Positions 1-9,807 of a stretch of 64,000 nt of DNA are shown one piece after another. Numbering within the stretch: the first letter of the stretch is position 1; each line of letters opens with the position of its first letter. The translations under genes and the position numbers were made by a program. Source of the DNA: Ancalomicrobiaceae bacterium S20 (GTDB lineage Bacteria > Pseudomonadota > Alphaproteobacteria > Rhizobiales > Ancalomicrobiaceae). The notes below the pieces were generated by a model. The model was given only the letters and a program-made list of their open reading frames with translations, had not been told where the DNA came from and ran no database searches. The stretch covers positions 620,001 to 684,000 of the forward strand of contig CP158568.1 in assembly GCA_040269895.1 (NCBI GenBank), written 5' to 3'.

Positions 1-184
1 GCGGCGCATCGTCTCCGGGGAAGCGGTCGCCCGGAAAGCCGGCTTCTTCTGGAAAATCCGCGTCGCCCGGAAACCCCTCGTCCCCCGGAAAACCATCCGA
101 TCCGGACGGACGCGCCGGTTCCTCCGATCCGAAAGGATCGTCGTAGGCGTCTGCGTGCGGGCGACCGGGGCGGGCTGAGGACAT
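1..184 (-). CDS. Hypothetical protein, N-terminal fragment with GFPGD-like repeats (runs off window)
   Basis: An open frame starts with ATG at 184 and remains open to the window edge, 61 codons. The visible N-terminus is acidic and low in complexity: after a short basic stretch it carries repeated FPGD/FPEE units (GFPGDEGFPGD, AGFPGDRFPGDD). A purine-rich stretch (AAGAGAACGAG) lies upstream. The gene is divergent from the FAD oxidase gene. No family can be assigned from this fragment; it is probably a disordered leader of a larger protein. Confidence 0.45.
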   Translation of the reverse strand, partial: MSSARPGRPHADAYDDPFGSEEPARPSGSDGFPGDEGFPGDADFPEEAGFPGDRFPGDDAP

Positions 185-482
185 CGATGTTTCCGACTCG
201 TTCTCTTCGCCTACTATAGCAAGATGGCGGCGTCGATGGGGCGGGGGGCGCGGAGCGCACGAAACTGGGGATCATATGGGGGCGGTGGCGCGCCGCCGCA
301 TCGGCGGCCGTGCTGCCAGGGCGGCGGACGACGAAGCACGGGCACCCCGGCGCGTTACGACCGGCCTCCCATGCGTGCGTCAGGCTTCATGCGGCTTTCG
401 CGCTTTGCTAGCGTGCCGCTTCGGCGCAGAGCGCCGGGCCAACCAACAAGACGTGTCGGGCAAGACCCGCTGGAGTGAGACG

Positions 483-1889
483 ATGACAATGACGGCGCCG
501 CCGATGTTGCGCAACGACGCAGGGATCGCCACCGCGGTCGCGGTCCTGAAGCAGCGCTTCGGCGAGCAGATCTCGACCGGCGAGGCGATCCGCACCCAGC
601 ACGGGCACACGCTGACCTGGATTCCGAACCAGATCCCCGACGCGGTCGTGTTCGCCCGCTCCGAGGCGGAGGTGCAGGACGCGGTGAAGATCGCCGCCGC
701 GCACCGCTGCCCGGTCATCCCGTTCGGCACCGGCACATCGCTCGAGGGGCATCTCAACGCGCCGGCCGGCGGCGTCTCGATCGACGTGTCGCAGATGAAC
801 CGCGTGCTGCGGGTCAATGCCGAGGATCTCGACTGCGTGATCGAGCCCGGCGTCACCCGCAAGGCGCTCAACGAGACGCTGCGCGACACCGGCCTGTTCT
901 TCCCGATCGATCCGGGCGCCGATGCCTCGCTCGGCGGCATGGCGGCGACGCGCGCCTCCGGCACCAACGCAGTGCGCTACGGCACCATGCGCGAGGCCGT
1001 GATGGCGCTGCGCGCGGTCACCGCCGACGGCTCGGTGGTGACGACCTCGCGGCGCGCCAAGAAGTCGGCCGCCGGCTACGACCTGACACGCCTGTTCGTC
1101 GGCTCGGAAGGCACGCTCGGCATCTTCACCGAGCTGACCTTGCGGCTCTTCGGCATTCCGGAGGTGATCGGCGCCGGCGTCTGCACGTTCCCGACCGTGA
1201 AGGCGGCGGCCGATGCGGTGATCCTGACCATCCAGTCGGGCATTCCGGTGGCGCGGATCGAGCTGCTCGACACGCTGCAGGTCAAGATGGTCAACGCCTA
1301 TTCGAAGCTGACCCTGCCGGAATCGCCGCTGCTCTTGGTCGAGTTCCACGGCACGGCGGCGGGGGTCGCCGAACAGTCGACGCTGTTCGGCGAGATCGCG
1401 GCCGACTGCGGCGGCGGGCCCTATCAGGCGACCACCGAGCCCGAGCAGCGCTCGAAGCTCTGGCAGGCGCGCCACGACGTCTACTGGTCGGTGGTCAACG
1501 CCGCACCCGGCAAGCGCGCGGTCGCGACCGACGTGTGCGTGCCGATCTCGCGGCTCGCCGAATGCATCGACGCGACCGCCGCCGACGTCGCCGAGACCGG
1601 CATTCTCGCCCCGATCGTCGGCCATGTCGGCGACGGCAACTTCCATGTCCAGCCCCTGGTCGATCCCAATGATCCGGCCGAGATCGCCAAGGTCGAGGCC
1701 TTCATCGAGCGGCTGGTCTACCGGGCGCTGGCGATGGAGGGTACCTGCACCGGCGAGCACGGCGTCGGCCAGGGCAAGATGGCCTATCTCGAAGCCGAGC
1801 ACGGCCCGGAGGCACTCGAGCTGATGCGGCGGATCAAGAAGGCGTTCGACCCGGACGACATTCTCAATCCGGGCAAGATCGTCATCTGA
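483..1889 (+). CDS. FAD-binding oxidoreductase, D-lactate dehydrogenase/GlcD family
   Basis: A 468-residue flavoprotein of the FAD_binding_4 plus FAD-oxidase_C class, which oxidises 2-hydroxy acids such as D-lactate or glycolate. The N-terminal half holds the PP-loop type FAD site (PFGTGTSLEGH around residue 80) followed by GADASLGGMAATRASGT. The C-terminal half has the family signatures GHVGDGNFH and EHGVGQGK and ends with the usual FDPDDILNPGKI. ATG 483 is preceded by GGAGTGAG; the frame is open further upstream, but that extension is low in complexity and has no family match. The exact substrate (lactate, glycolate or another hydroxy acid) cannot be told from sequence. Confidence 0.93.
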   Translation: MTMTAPPMLRNDAGIATAVAVLKQRFGEQISTGEAIRTQHGHTLTWIPNQIPDAVVFARSEAEVQDAVKIAAAHRCPVIPFGTGTSLEGHLNAPAGGVSIDVSQMNRVLRVNAEDLDCVIEPGVTRKALNETLRDTGLFFPIDPGADASLGGMAATRASGTNAVRYGTMREAVMALRAVTADGSVVTTSRRAKKSAAGYDLTRLFVGSEGTLGIFTELTLRLFGIPEVIGAGVCTFPTVKAAADAVILTIQSGIPVARIELLDTLQVKMVNAYSKLTLPESPLLLVEFHGTAAGVAEQSTLFGEIAADCGGGPYQATTEPEQRSKLWQARHDVYWSVVNAAPGKRAVATDVCVPISRLAECIDATAADVAETGILAPIVGHVGDGNFHVQPLVDPNDPAEIAKVEAFIERLVYRALAMEGTCTGEHGVGQGKMAYLEAEHGPEALELMRRIKKAFDPDDILNPGKIVI

Positions 1890-1986
1890 CGCGGACCGGG
1901 GCGCGATCAGAGCCCCCTCGAAACGCAATCGGCCCGCGGAAGGGCGGGCCGAAGCTCAGGGGCGGCGGATGATCCGTCGCGCCGTC

Positions 1987-3012
1987 TCAGTGCATGTCGA
2001 GCACGATGCGGCCGTCGATCTTGCCCTTTTCCATCTCGGCGAAGATCGCGTTGATGTTGTCGAGCTTGTCCCAGGAGAAATGCGCCTTGACCTTGCCCTC
2101 GCCGGCGAAGGCGAGCGCTTCCATGAGGTCGGCGCGGGTGCCGACGATCGAGCCGCGCACGGTGATGCGCTTCAGCACCGTGTCGAAGATCGGCATGGCG
2201 AACATGCCCGGCGGCAGGCCGACCAGCGCCATGGTGCCCTTCGGCCTCAGCATGTCGAAGGCCTGTTCGAACGCCTTCGGCGACACGGCCGTGACCAGCA
2301 CGCCGTGGGCGCCGCCGACGGTCTTCTGCAGGACCTCGCCGGGGTTCTCGTTGCGGGCGTTGACGGTCAGATCCGCGCCGAGCGACTTCGCCAGCGCCAG
2401 CTTCTCGTCGGCGACATCGACCGCCGCGCAATGGAAGCCCATGGCCTTGGCATATTGCACGGCCATGTGGCCGAGGCCGCCGACGCCGGTGATCACCACC
2501 CAGTCGCCGGGCTTGGCATCGGTCTCCTTCAGCCCCTTGTAGACCGTGACGCCGGCGCAGAGCACCGGCGCGGCCGGGCCGAATTCGAGGCCGTCGGGCA
2601 GATGGCCGACGTAGTTCGGGTCGGCGAGGACATAGTCGGCGAAGGTGCCGTCGAGCGAATAGCCGGTGTTCTGCTGGCTGCCGCAGAGCGTTTCCCAGCC
2701 GGTGAAGCAATAGGGGCAGTGGCCGCAGGCGGTGTGCAGCCACGGCACGCCGACACGGTCGCCTTCCTTGACGCCGGTGACGCCGGCACCCACCGCCGCG
2801 ACGTAGCCGGCGCCTTCATGGCCGGGCACGAAGGGCGGCTTCGGCTTGACCGGCCAGTCGCCCTGGGCGGCATGCAGATCGGTGTGGCAGACGCCGGTCG
2901 CCTCGACCTTGACCAGGATCGAGCCGGGCCGCACCTCGGGGATCGGGCGTTCCTCGATCACCAGCGGCTGGCCGAAAGCCCGCACCACGGCGGCGCGCAT
3001 GAGCTTGCTCAT
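1987..3012 (-). CDS. adhP: Zinc-dependent alcohol dehydrogenase, AdhP type
   Basis: A 341-residue medium-chain NAD-dependent alcohol dehydrogenase. The catalytic zinc ligands appear as GVCHTDLH and GHEGAG, the structural zinc lobe as CGHCPYCFTGWETLC, and the nucleotide-binding Rossmann loop as GVGGLGHMAVQYAK. Length and motif order match the AdhP/AdhA propanol-preferring class, which interconverts primary alcohols and aldehydes. ATG 3012 (MSKLMRAAVV) is preceded by GAGGAG; an in-frame upstream ATG at 3054 adds 14 residues without family similarity. It faces the FAD oxidase gene tail to tail and appears to be a single-gene unit. Confidence 0.94.
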   Translation of the reverse strand: MSKLMRAAVVRAFGQPLVIEERPIPEVRPGSILVKVEATGVCHTDLHAAQGDWPVKPKPPFVPGHEGAGYVAAVGAGVTGVKEGDRVGVPWLHTACGHCPYCFTGWETLCGSQQNTGYSLDGTFADYVLADPNYVGHLPDGLEFGPAAPVLCAGVTVYKGLKETDAKPGDWVVITGVGGLGHMAVQYAKAMGFHCAAVDVADEKLALAKSLGADLTVNARNENPGEVLQKTVGGAHGVLVTAVSPKAFEQAFDMLRPKGTMALVGLPPGMFAMPIFDTVLKRITVRGSIVGTRADLMEALAFAGEGKVKAHFSWDKLDNINAIFAEMEKGKIDGRIVLDMH

Positions 3013-3290
3013 TGTCGTCTCCTCGGAAATTGTCGTCCCGTCGCGGCGCATCAAACACGCCGGGCGGCCCGCCCGCCTTGCGCTAGCGCAAACACAGACC
3101 GCGAGCGTCGCCGCAAATATTTGTGAGCGTTCGGCTTTCGGATCGCGCGTCTTCCCTTGCGGGAGGAGCTGCTGCGCGCCGACATCTCGTCGCGGGGCGC
3201 TGACGGCGACATATTAAGCGCCTAGAGTGCGGCGGGGTGGACCGATCGCGGCGGCAAGCCGGGCTGCGACGGCGGGACGGAGAGCGGGAC

Positions 3291-6200
3291 TTGAATTCGG
3301 TCTACATCGGAGCCGGGCTCACCATCATCCTGGCGCTGCTGGCAGCGCTGGTCGGGCCGCTGTTCGTGGACTGGACGGCCTATCGCGCCGTGTTCGAGCG
3401 TGAGGGCACGGCGCTGATCGGCCGGCCGGTCACGGTGCTCGGCAGCGCCGATGCACGCCTGCTGCCGGCGCCGTGGATCGCCTTCGACGACGTGGTGATC
3501 GGCGATCTAGCGCATCCGCTCGCCAAGATCGGCCGCTTCGAGATGCGGCTCGAACTGACGCCGCTGCTCAAGGGCGAACTGCGCGTCGCCGAGATGCATC
3601 TCGACCGCCCGGTCGTGCAGGTCGCGCTCGGCGCGGACGGCAAGGTCGACCTCGGGCCGACGGCGGCGGCCGGCGGGCGCAGCATGGCGGAGGTCGCGCT
3701 CGAACAGGCCGAGATCACCGACGGCAAGCTGGTGCTGGAGGACCGTCGTGGCGGCGGCACGGTCGCGATCGGCGCGATCAACGCCAATGCCTCGGCGGCG
3801 GCGCTGGTCGGTCCGTGGAAGTTCGAGGGCGGCGGCGCTTGGGCCGGCGGCGCCTGGGGCGAGCGGCCGGTGACGTTCCGGCTGGCGAGCGGCCGGCAGG
3901 GCGCGGACGGCGCCTGGCCGCTCAAGCTGCAGGCCGGCTTCGCCGACGATCCCGCGCAGGCGACCTTCGATGCGACCGTGTCGGTCGCCGACGGCCGGCC
4001 CAACGCCGCCGGCACGCTGGTCGTCACCCGCGCGCTGCCGCCGAATGTCGAGCCCGCGCCGGAGGACCTGCCGCCGCTCCGGGTCGAGGCCAAGATCAAG
4101 GCCGATGCCGCCGGCATCGTGGCCGACCAGCTCGACATCACGGTAGGGGCGGAGGACCGCGCCTATCTCCTGTCGGGCACCGGCGGCATCACGCTCGGCG
4201 CGCAGCCGGCGCTGGAGGCGCGGCTCGCGGCCAAGCAGATCGATCTCGATCGCGCGCTCGCCGGCAAGGTCGGCGAGGCGGTCGATATGGCGGAGACGTT
4301 GTCGCGCGGCGGCACGGCGCTCAGGCGCCTGCCGCAGCCGCCGGTGCCGGCGCGGCTGTCGCTGACCTTGCCGGGCCTCGTGCTCGGCGGCGGCGTCGTG
4401 CAGGACGTGCGGCTGGAGGCACGGTCGCGGCCGGGGGGCTGGGCGATCGACGCGATCGAGGCCAAGCTGCCGGGCCGGACCAGGTTCAACGCCGACGGGC
4501 GGCTCGCGCTCGACGAGCGGCTCGGCTTCGACGGTGCGATGAAGATCGTCTCCGACCAGCCGGCGGCCTTCGCCAACTGGTGGTCGCGGGCGCGCGACCT
4601 GCCGCGGCTCGAGCCGATCGATGCCGAGGCGAAGCTTTCGATCACGCCGGAGGCGATCAAGGTCGACCAGCTCACCGCCCGCATCGGCACCGCGACGACG
4701 CGCGGCTTCGTCGAGTGGGCGCCCGGGCGCGTACCGGCCGAGGGCGGGCGCCTGCGCGCGGCGCTCACAGCCGACCGGCTCGACATCGATCAGATCTCGG
4801 CGCTTCGCACGTTGCTCGCCGGCAGTGCCGCGCCGGCCGGTATCGGCGAGCGGCGCAACGGCATCGGCTCGGCCGAACTCGATTTCGACGCCGGCACGCT
4901 GGTTGTCGCCGGCGTGGCGCTGAAGGGGTTTCGGCGCGCGGCGTGGTCGCCGAGGACGTGCTGTCGATCGACCGCTTCCAGGTTCGCGACGCCGCCGGCG
5001 CCAGCATCGAGGCGCATGGCCGGATCGAGCGCCCGGCGACGACGCCCGACGGGCGCATCGACCTCAAGCTCTCGGCCGATCGGCCGGAGGCACTCGCGCG
5101 CGTCGTCGATGCGCTGGCGGGCGGCGCTGCCTGGTCGAAGCGGCTCGTCGCGGCGGCGCCGGCGCTCGGGCCGCTCGCGGTCAACGCGACGCTCGAAGGT
5201 CGCGCGAGCACCTCGGTCAGCGATGTGCGCGCCACGGTCAACGGCACGTCGGCGGGGTCGACGCTGGCGCTCGATGGCCGGTTCACGGGCCGCGTCGAGG
5301 CGTGGCGGGATGCGACCGTCGAGGTGTCCGGCGGGCTCGACGGACCGGACGGCGCGCGCGTGCTGCGCCAGCTCGGCATCACGGCGCTGTCGTTCAAGGG
5401 CGCGACCGGCCGGGTCAGTGCCACGGCCAACGGCGTGCCGGCGAACGGCCTCGACGCCGCGGCGACTGTCGACATCGCCGGCACCCGGCTCGGCTACGTC
5501 GGGACGGTGAGGCTGCCGGCGGACGGTTCGGTGCAACTCGACGGCAAGGCGACCGTGGCGGCCAAGGACGTGGTGCAGGCCGCGCTGGTGCTCGGCCAAC
5601 CGCTTCCGGGGCTCGACCGGACGCTCGGGCTCGATCTTGCGGCCAAGGTGTCGGGCGCCTGGCCGCGCCTCGCCTTCGCCGAACTCGCGGGCCACGCGGC
5701 CGATACCGAGGTCAGCGGCGCGCTTGGCGTCGATTTCGCCGCTCTGCCGGTCGCGGTCTCGGGGCGGATCGGGCTCGGCGAGGTCGACCTCGCCGGTCTC
5801 GCCGAACTCGGCCTCGGCTCCGGCCCCTTCGAGGCGCCGCTCAAGGCCGGCGAGATCTGGTCCGGCCAGCCGCTCGGCGCGCCGATCCTCGGGCGCAGCG
5901 TCCGGCTGGACCTCGATCTGACCGCCGACCGCGCGCTCATCGGACCCTATCGGCTCGATCGCGCCGGCTTGAGGCTGTCGACGCGCGTCGACGAGGTCGG
6001 GCTCGAAGGGCTGAAGGCGGCATTCGGGCCGGGCTCCGCGGCCGGCACGCTCCGGATCAAGCGCGCTTCGAACGGCGAGACGACCGTCTCGGGCGACGTC
6101 AAGCTCGCCGGCATCGCGCTCGAGGACATCGTCTGGCGCCGCGACGGCCGCTCGGTCGCGACGGGGCGGCTCGATCTCGATGCGACCTTCGAGGGCGGCG

Positions 6201-7232
6201 GCCGGTCGCTGGCGGCGGTCGCGGCCGGGCTCAACGGCGGCGGCGCGGTGCGCGTGACCGCCGGCGTGCTGCGTTACGTCAATCCGGACGCGTTCCGCGC
6301 CATCATCGTGGCGGCGGACGGCGGGCTGGATCTCAAGGAGGACAGGGTCCGCACCGTGTTCCAGAGCTATCTCGACAACGGCCAGATGCCGTTCGACCGG
6401 CTCGACGCGGCCTTCTCGATGGCCGGCGGCGTGGCGCGCGCCGGCGAGGCGGTGGTCGAGAGCGCTGGCGCGGACGCGCGGCTCGGTGGCGTTCGACCTC
6501 GCGCGCTGGAAGCTCGATGCCGACTGGACGCTGACGGTCGATCCCGGCAAGGGCAACACGGTGACGGGCGCGCAGGCGCAGGTCGGCGTCGTGTTCTCCG
6601 GGCCGCTCGACCGGCCGTCGCGGCGGCTCGACGTCGCGCCGCTCGCCGCCTTCCTGACGCTGCGCGCCTTCGAACGCGAGGTCGCGCGCATCGAGGCGAT
6701 GCAGGCCGACATCATGGAGCGCGAGCGCTTCGCCCGCGAACTGCGCCGGCTCCGGCAGGAGAATGCTCGTCGCGTGCAGGAGCAGCAGCAGGCCGAGGAG
6801 GCGCGCAAGGCCGACGAGGCGCGCAAGGCGGCGGAGGCGGCGCGCAAGGCCGAAGAGGAGCGCAAGCGCCAGCTCGAGGCGCCGAAGCCCGCGGGCCAGA
6901 TCGATCCGCCGGCCGGTAGCGGTTCGGCTGCGGCGCCAACGTCCGGCGGCCGTGCCACGACCGCTCAGGCCAACGAGGTCGGGCCGGGCGCCGGAGGCGC
7001 TGCTGCGGGGGCCGCGTCTGCTGGGGCACCATCCTCCGCCGGCACGCCGAGCTCAAGCCCGGCTCCGACGACCGGACAGGTCGCCGCTCCGTCGTCGCCG
7101 GCTGCGCCGGACGCCTTGCCGCCGCTCGATCCGACCATTCAGATCGCCCCGGCGCCGCCGGTGCTCGGCTCTCCGCGGCCGGCGACCGGCGGCAATGCGC
7201 CGTTGGTGCTGTCGCCGAGCGGGACGCCGTGA
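3291..7232 (+). pseudogene. AsmA-like protein gene interrupted by two frameshifts
   Basis: Read through its breaks, this encodes about 1310 residues of an AsmA-family protein: an N-terminal membrane anchor (YIGAGLTIILALLAALVGPLFVDW), a long beta-rich AsmA body, a coiled coil rich in ARKAEEER-type repeats, and a Pro/Ala-rich tail. AsmA proteins sit in the envelope and are linked to phospholipid transport and outer-membrane assembly. The frame changes twice: at a G4 run (4925-4928), where a fifth G would restore LKGVSARGVVAEDV, and near 6476-6488, where loss of one copy of an 8-bp GCGGCTCG repeat would explain the shift. The likely start is TTG 3291 after GGAGAG; GTG 3237 is an alternative. Either a decayed gene or assembly indels; the coding character of all three segments is intact. 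Confidence 0.8.
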
Positions 7233-7294
7233 TCGAGCGCCGCCCGACCACGGCAGCCGTGATCATCGGATAGCTGCATCCGGGATCGGTTTGG

Positions 7295-7552
7295 TCAGGC
7301 GATCACCGTCGTCGCGCCCGTGTCCGGCGTGAGCGCCGTGGCGGCCTCCAGCCGCGCGCGGAAATCGGCGAGCACGGCGAGGCGCAGGGCGGAGGCGAGG
7401 TTCGCGGTGCCGCGGGCGACGTCGATCTCGGCGATCAGCGCGGCGAGCGGCAGCGCGCGACGGGCGGCTTGATCGTCGAGCGCCGCCCAGAATTCCGGCT
7501 CGAGCGCGATCGAGGTGCGGTGGCCGGCGATGGTGACGGAGCGCTTCAGCAT
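7295..7552 (-). CDS. Ribbon-helix-helix domain protein
   Basis: An 85-residue protein beginning MLKRSVTIAGHRTSIALEPEFWAAL, which has the strand-helix-helix pattern of the RHH_4 family found in Alphaproteobacteria. Such proteins dimerise through the N-terminal strand and may bind DNA; the specific target is unknown. It lies 10 bp after the DUF4169 gene and probably shares a transcript with it and sspB. ATG 7552 was chosen because the longer frame adds Arg/Pro-rich sequence that overlaps DUF4169 in another phase. Confidence 0.85.
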   Translation of the reverse strand: MLKRSVTIAGHRTSIALEPEFWAALDDQAARRALPLAALIAEIDVARGTANLASALRLAVLADFRARLEAATALTPDTGATTVIA

Positions 7553-7562
7553 GATCGCGGGC

Positions 7563-7865
7563 TCACCGGTCCGGATCGCGGCTCGGCGATGTCTCGGGTG
7601 GGGGCGTCTCGGGCGGCGACATGTCGGGTGGGGATGACGGATCGGCGGTCGCTTCGACGTCGGCGCGACCACCCCAGGCTGGTTTTTGCTCCGCTTCGAG
7701 ACGATGCCCCTCGATCGCGCGATCGGCGCGCTCGGCCTCGCGGCGGAGGCCGTCCTTCTCGGCTTTGGTGCGGCCGAAGCGGATGCGGTTTTCCTCGGCT
7801 GTGGTCTTGGCCGCCGCGCGCGCCTTGGCCTTGCGCGCGCGGTTGAGGTTCACGATCTCGCCCAT
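7563..7865 (-). CDS. DUF4169 family protein
   Basis: A 100-residue basic protein. The first 40 residues (MGEIVNLNRARKAKARAAA, then ENRIRFGRTKAEK) are the diagnostic DUF4169 signature; the rest is a Pro/Ser-rich tail with repeated PPET units. The family is confined to Alphaproteobacteria and has no established function. It is placed between sspB and the ribbon-helix-helix gene, an order widely conserved in Hyphomicrobiales, which suggests co-expression. Confidence 0.9.
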   Translation of the reverse strand: MGEIVNLNRARKAKARAAAKTTAEENRIRFGRTKAEKDGLRREAERADRAIEGHRLEAEQKPAWGGRADVEATADPSSPPDMSPPETPPPETSPSRDPDR

Positions 7866-7940
7866 CTCTGGCCTCCCGCCGATCTGGAGCTGTATCCGAG
7901 CACATCGGTGCCGCAGCGGATCAGGAAGCGGATCCGCCGG

Positions 7941-8585
7941 TCAGGTCTTCTTGCGGAACTGGTCGAGCGACACCACCGTCGCCTTCGGCGGCTCGGCCGG
8001 CTTTTCGTCCTTGGCCGCATCGGCCTTCACGTCAGTCTCGGGCTTCGGCTCGGCCTTGTCGGCGAGCTTGGCCGCGGGCTTCAGCGGCTCGACCGGCGCC
8101 GGCGCCGGAGCGATCGCCGGCAGTGCGGGGGCGACGACATCGTCCTGCGCCGTCTCGGTGTCGACCGGCTTCAGCACCGGCTTGGCCGGCGCTTCGGCCG
8201 GCTTGGTCTCGCCCTTCGCCTCGCCCTCGCGGGCGACCTCGAACTGCAGGCCGAACTGCACCGACGGGTCGAAGAAGCCCTTCACGGCGACGAAAGGCAC
8301 CAGCAGCTTCTCCGGGATGCCGCTGAACGACAGGCCGACCTCGAAACCGTGGTCGGTGACGGTCAGATCCCAGAACTGGTGCTGGAGGACGATGGTCATC
8401 TCCTCGGGATAGCGCGCGCGGATGCGGCTCGACAGGCGCACGCCGGGATGCTGCGTGTCGAAGGAGATGTAGAAATGATGCTGCCCCGGCAGGCCGGTCT
8501 GCGCCACCTCGGCGAGGATCTTGCGAACCACGCCGCGCAGGGCGTCCTGCACCAGGACGTCGTATCGAATGAGGTCTTGAGTCAT
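7941..8585 (-). CDS. sspB: SspB-family ClpXP adaptor
   Basis: A 214-residue alpha-type SspB. The folded domain (IRYDVLVQDALRGVVRKIL to about residue 125, including GVRLSSRIRARYPEEMTIVLQH and FEVGLSFSGIPEKLLVPF) binds ssrA-tagged substrates. A long acidic/Ala/Pro linker follows, and the C-terminal VVSLDQFRKK is the usual ClpX-docking tail. The protein delivers tmRNA-tagged stalled translation products to ClpXP. ATG 8585 (MTQDLIRYD) is the conserved start; the upstream in-frame ATG has no family similarity. The tmRNA gene itself lies about 100 bp upstream on the same strand. Confidence 0.92.
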   Translation of the reverse strand: MTQDLIRYDVLVQDALRGVVRKILAEVAQTGLPGQHHFYISFDTQHPGVRLSSRIRARYPEEMTIVLQHQFWDLTVTDHGFEVGLSFSGIPEKLLVPFVAVKGFFDPSVQFGLQFEVAREGEAKGETKPAEAPAKPVLKPVDTETAQDDVVAPALPAIAPAPAPVEPLKPAAKLADKAEPKPETDVKADAAKDEKPAEPPKATVVSLDQFRKKT

Positions 8586-8692
8586 GGGCGGAGTTTGGAG
8601 CCGGGCGCGGGACCGCGCAAGTCCGAATGGCAACGGCCGGGCCATAAGGCCGGCGAGCATCCGGGGCGGTCGGGGGAAGGGAAGGGGATGAG

Positions 8693-8999
8693 TGGAGGCT
8701 TCTGTTGCCAGGTGCCTCCGAACCCCGCCTTACGGTGCTACCCGCAAGGACTTGAAACCGGGTACGTCAACCGCATTACGCGGCGACGGCCACCGGAGCA
8801 TAGTTGTCATTCGCAACTATTGTTCGGCCCGATGACGGTGGTACCATGCCGGGCAAAAGATCGGTTTTTAGACCCTCGTCGATCCTAGTTCGCCCCCGCC
8901 GGAACCCACGTCGGACTGTCGTCAACGCGGGCTCGGGTGGAGGCGCCGGGTACTGCCCCCGGGTCCGAAAGGCTTATTACACCGCTCGTTTATCGCCAT
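8693..8999 (-). ncRNA. ssrA: tmRNA, two-piece circularly permuted
   Basis: Read on the minus strand, the acceptor piece comes first, ending in CGCCTCCACC at about 8936-8947. An intervening loop follows, then the coding piece starting GGGGGCGAACTAGGATCGACG near 8898. The two ends form a 7-bp acceptor stem (GGGGGCG with CGCCTCC, one G-U). The tag frame lies at 8814-8776 after the canonical AATAGTT context and reads ANDNYAPVAVAA followed by TAA. This permuted two-piece layout is characteristic of Alphaproteobacteria. Outer ends are approximate, as processing sites cannot be read directly. Confidence 0.92.
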
Positions 9000-9024
9000 A
9001 GTCGCCCTTGCGGGTGACGGAGCG

Positions 9025-9053
9025 AATATAGGCGCGGCCCGCGGCGAGGGAAA
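9025..9053 (-). promoter_or_regulatory. ssrA: Probable tmRNA promoter
   Basis: On the minus strand TATATT (9030-9025) sits 17 bp after TTTCCC (9053-9048), just upstream of the tmRNA acceptor piece. The -10 element is a good match to sigma-70; the -35 element is weak. Confidence 0.45.
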
Positions 9054-9135
9054 GCCCCCGTCGCGGGCCAATCGTGTCCGCTTGTGGATGGTCGCTTGTG
9101 GATGGTCGCTTGGGGATGAGCGCCCGCGGGCGCCC

Positions 9136-9441
9136 TCAGTCGAACCGCCAGCGTTCCTCGTCGCGCCGGCCACGGGTTGCCGCGAGCAGGACCGACACAT
9201 AGGGGTCGGACGGGTCCGGGCGTCCGCCGGGGCGGAGGCCGAGGTCGTCGAGCAGGCGGGCGTCGGCCGCGTCGAGCGGCGCGCCGCGCAGCCGGCGTTG
9301 CCGGCGCATCCGGCCCCAGGCGGCGGCGAGAGTCCGGACGACGGCGCGAAAGGCGGTGCGCGTGTCGAGCACGAAGCCCATGGCGATCGAGGGGCCGAAG
9401 CCCTCGGCCTGGCGGGTGATTTCAAGAGCGGCGTCACGCAT
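9136..9441 (-). CDS. Small DUF1127-like protein
   Basis: A 101-residue protein with an amphipathic N-terminal helix and an Arg-rich segment (AAAWGRMRRQRRLRG) followed by LDAADARLLDDLGLRPGG. The latter resembles the DUF1127 motif (basic helix plus L.D..L.DIGL). DUF1127 proteins are small, often stress-induced and in some rhizobia RNA-associated; the role here is unknown. ATG 9441 has GGGAGACC upstream. The match is by motif only, and the protein is longer than the 45-70 residues usual for the family. Confidence 0.65.
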   Translation of the reverse strand: MRDAALEITRQAEGFGPSIAMGFVLDTRTAFRAVVRTLAAAWGRMRRQRRLRGAPLDAADARLLDDLGLRPGGRPDPSDPYVSVLLAATRGRRDEERWRFD

Positions 9442-9807
9442 GGCGTAGGTCTCCCGTTCGCGGGCACGACGCCATCGCGCCGGCCGCGGTCAATCGGTCG
9501 GTTTCAAGGGGAATTCCGGTTGTGTCGGCGTCGGAGGCTGATGCGGCGATCGGCAGGGCCTCGCCGGGGGTCGGCCACCCACGGACTGGTTTCACCAGGA
9601 GGAGCGCCGTCGGCGGCTCCGTTTCGATGGCACCACCATGCGTCCGCTGGATTGATCAATCAAACGAAAAGGATTAAAGTCTCTCGTCAATGAGGCTGAC
9701 AATTGAGCCGGCGCTTCAAAGGCGCGCCGGCGGTCGAACCCATCGCCGAGACGTGCCGTCGAAATGACGGATCGGCCGAGCGGTTCGAGGACGGCGAGGA
9801 GGCGGAC
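9442..9807. other. Divergent intergenic region with palindrome upstream of LysR gene
   Basis: This 366-bp gap separates the DUF1127-like gene from the LysR gene and contains no convincing gene. A perfect 10-bp palindrome ATTGATCAAT at 9651-9660, in a locally AT-rich stretch, is a candidate regulatory site. Whether the LysR protein binds it is inference. Confidence 0.5.

Noticed and set aside
408-1928. 506-residue antisense frame opposite the FAD oxidase gene
   Set aside because: A GC-rich shadow of a real gene; its composition is Arg/Asp/Gly-rich without any domain, and the sense strand has full family motifs.
8922-9467. 181-residue minus-strand frame overlapping tmRNA and the DUF1127-like gene
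   Set aside because: Overlaps a certain RNA gene and is out of phase with the better-supported 101-residue protein.
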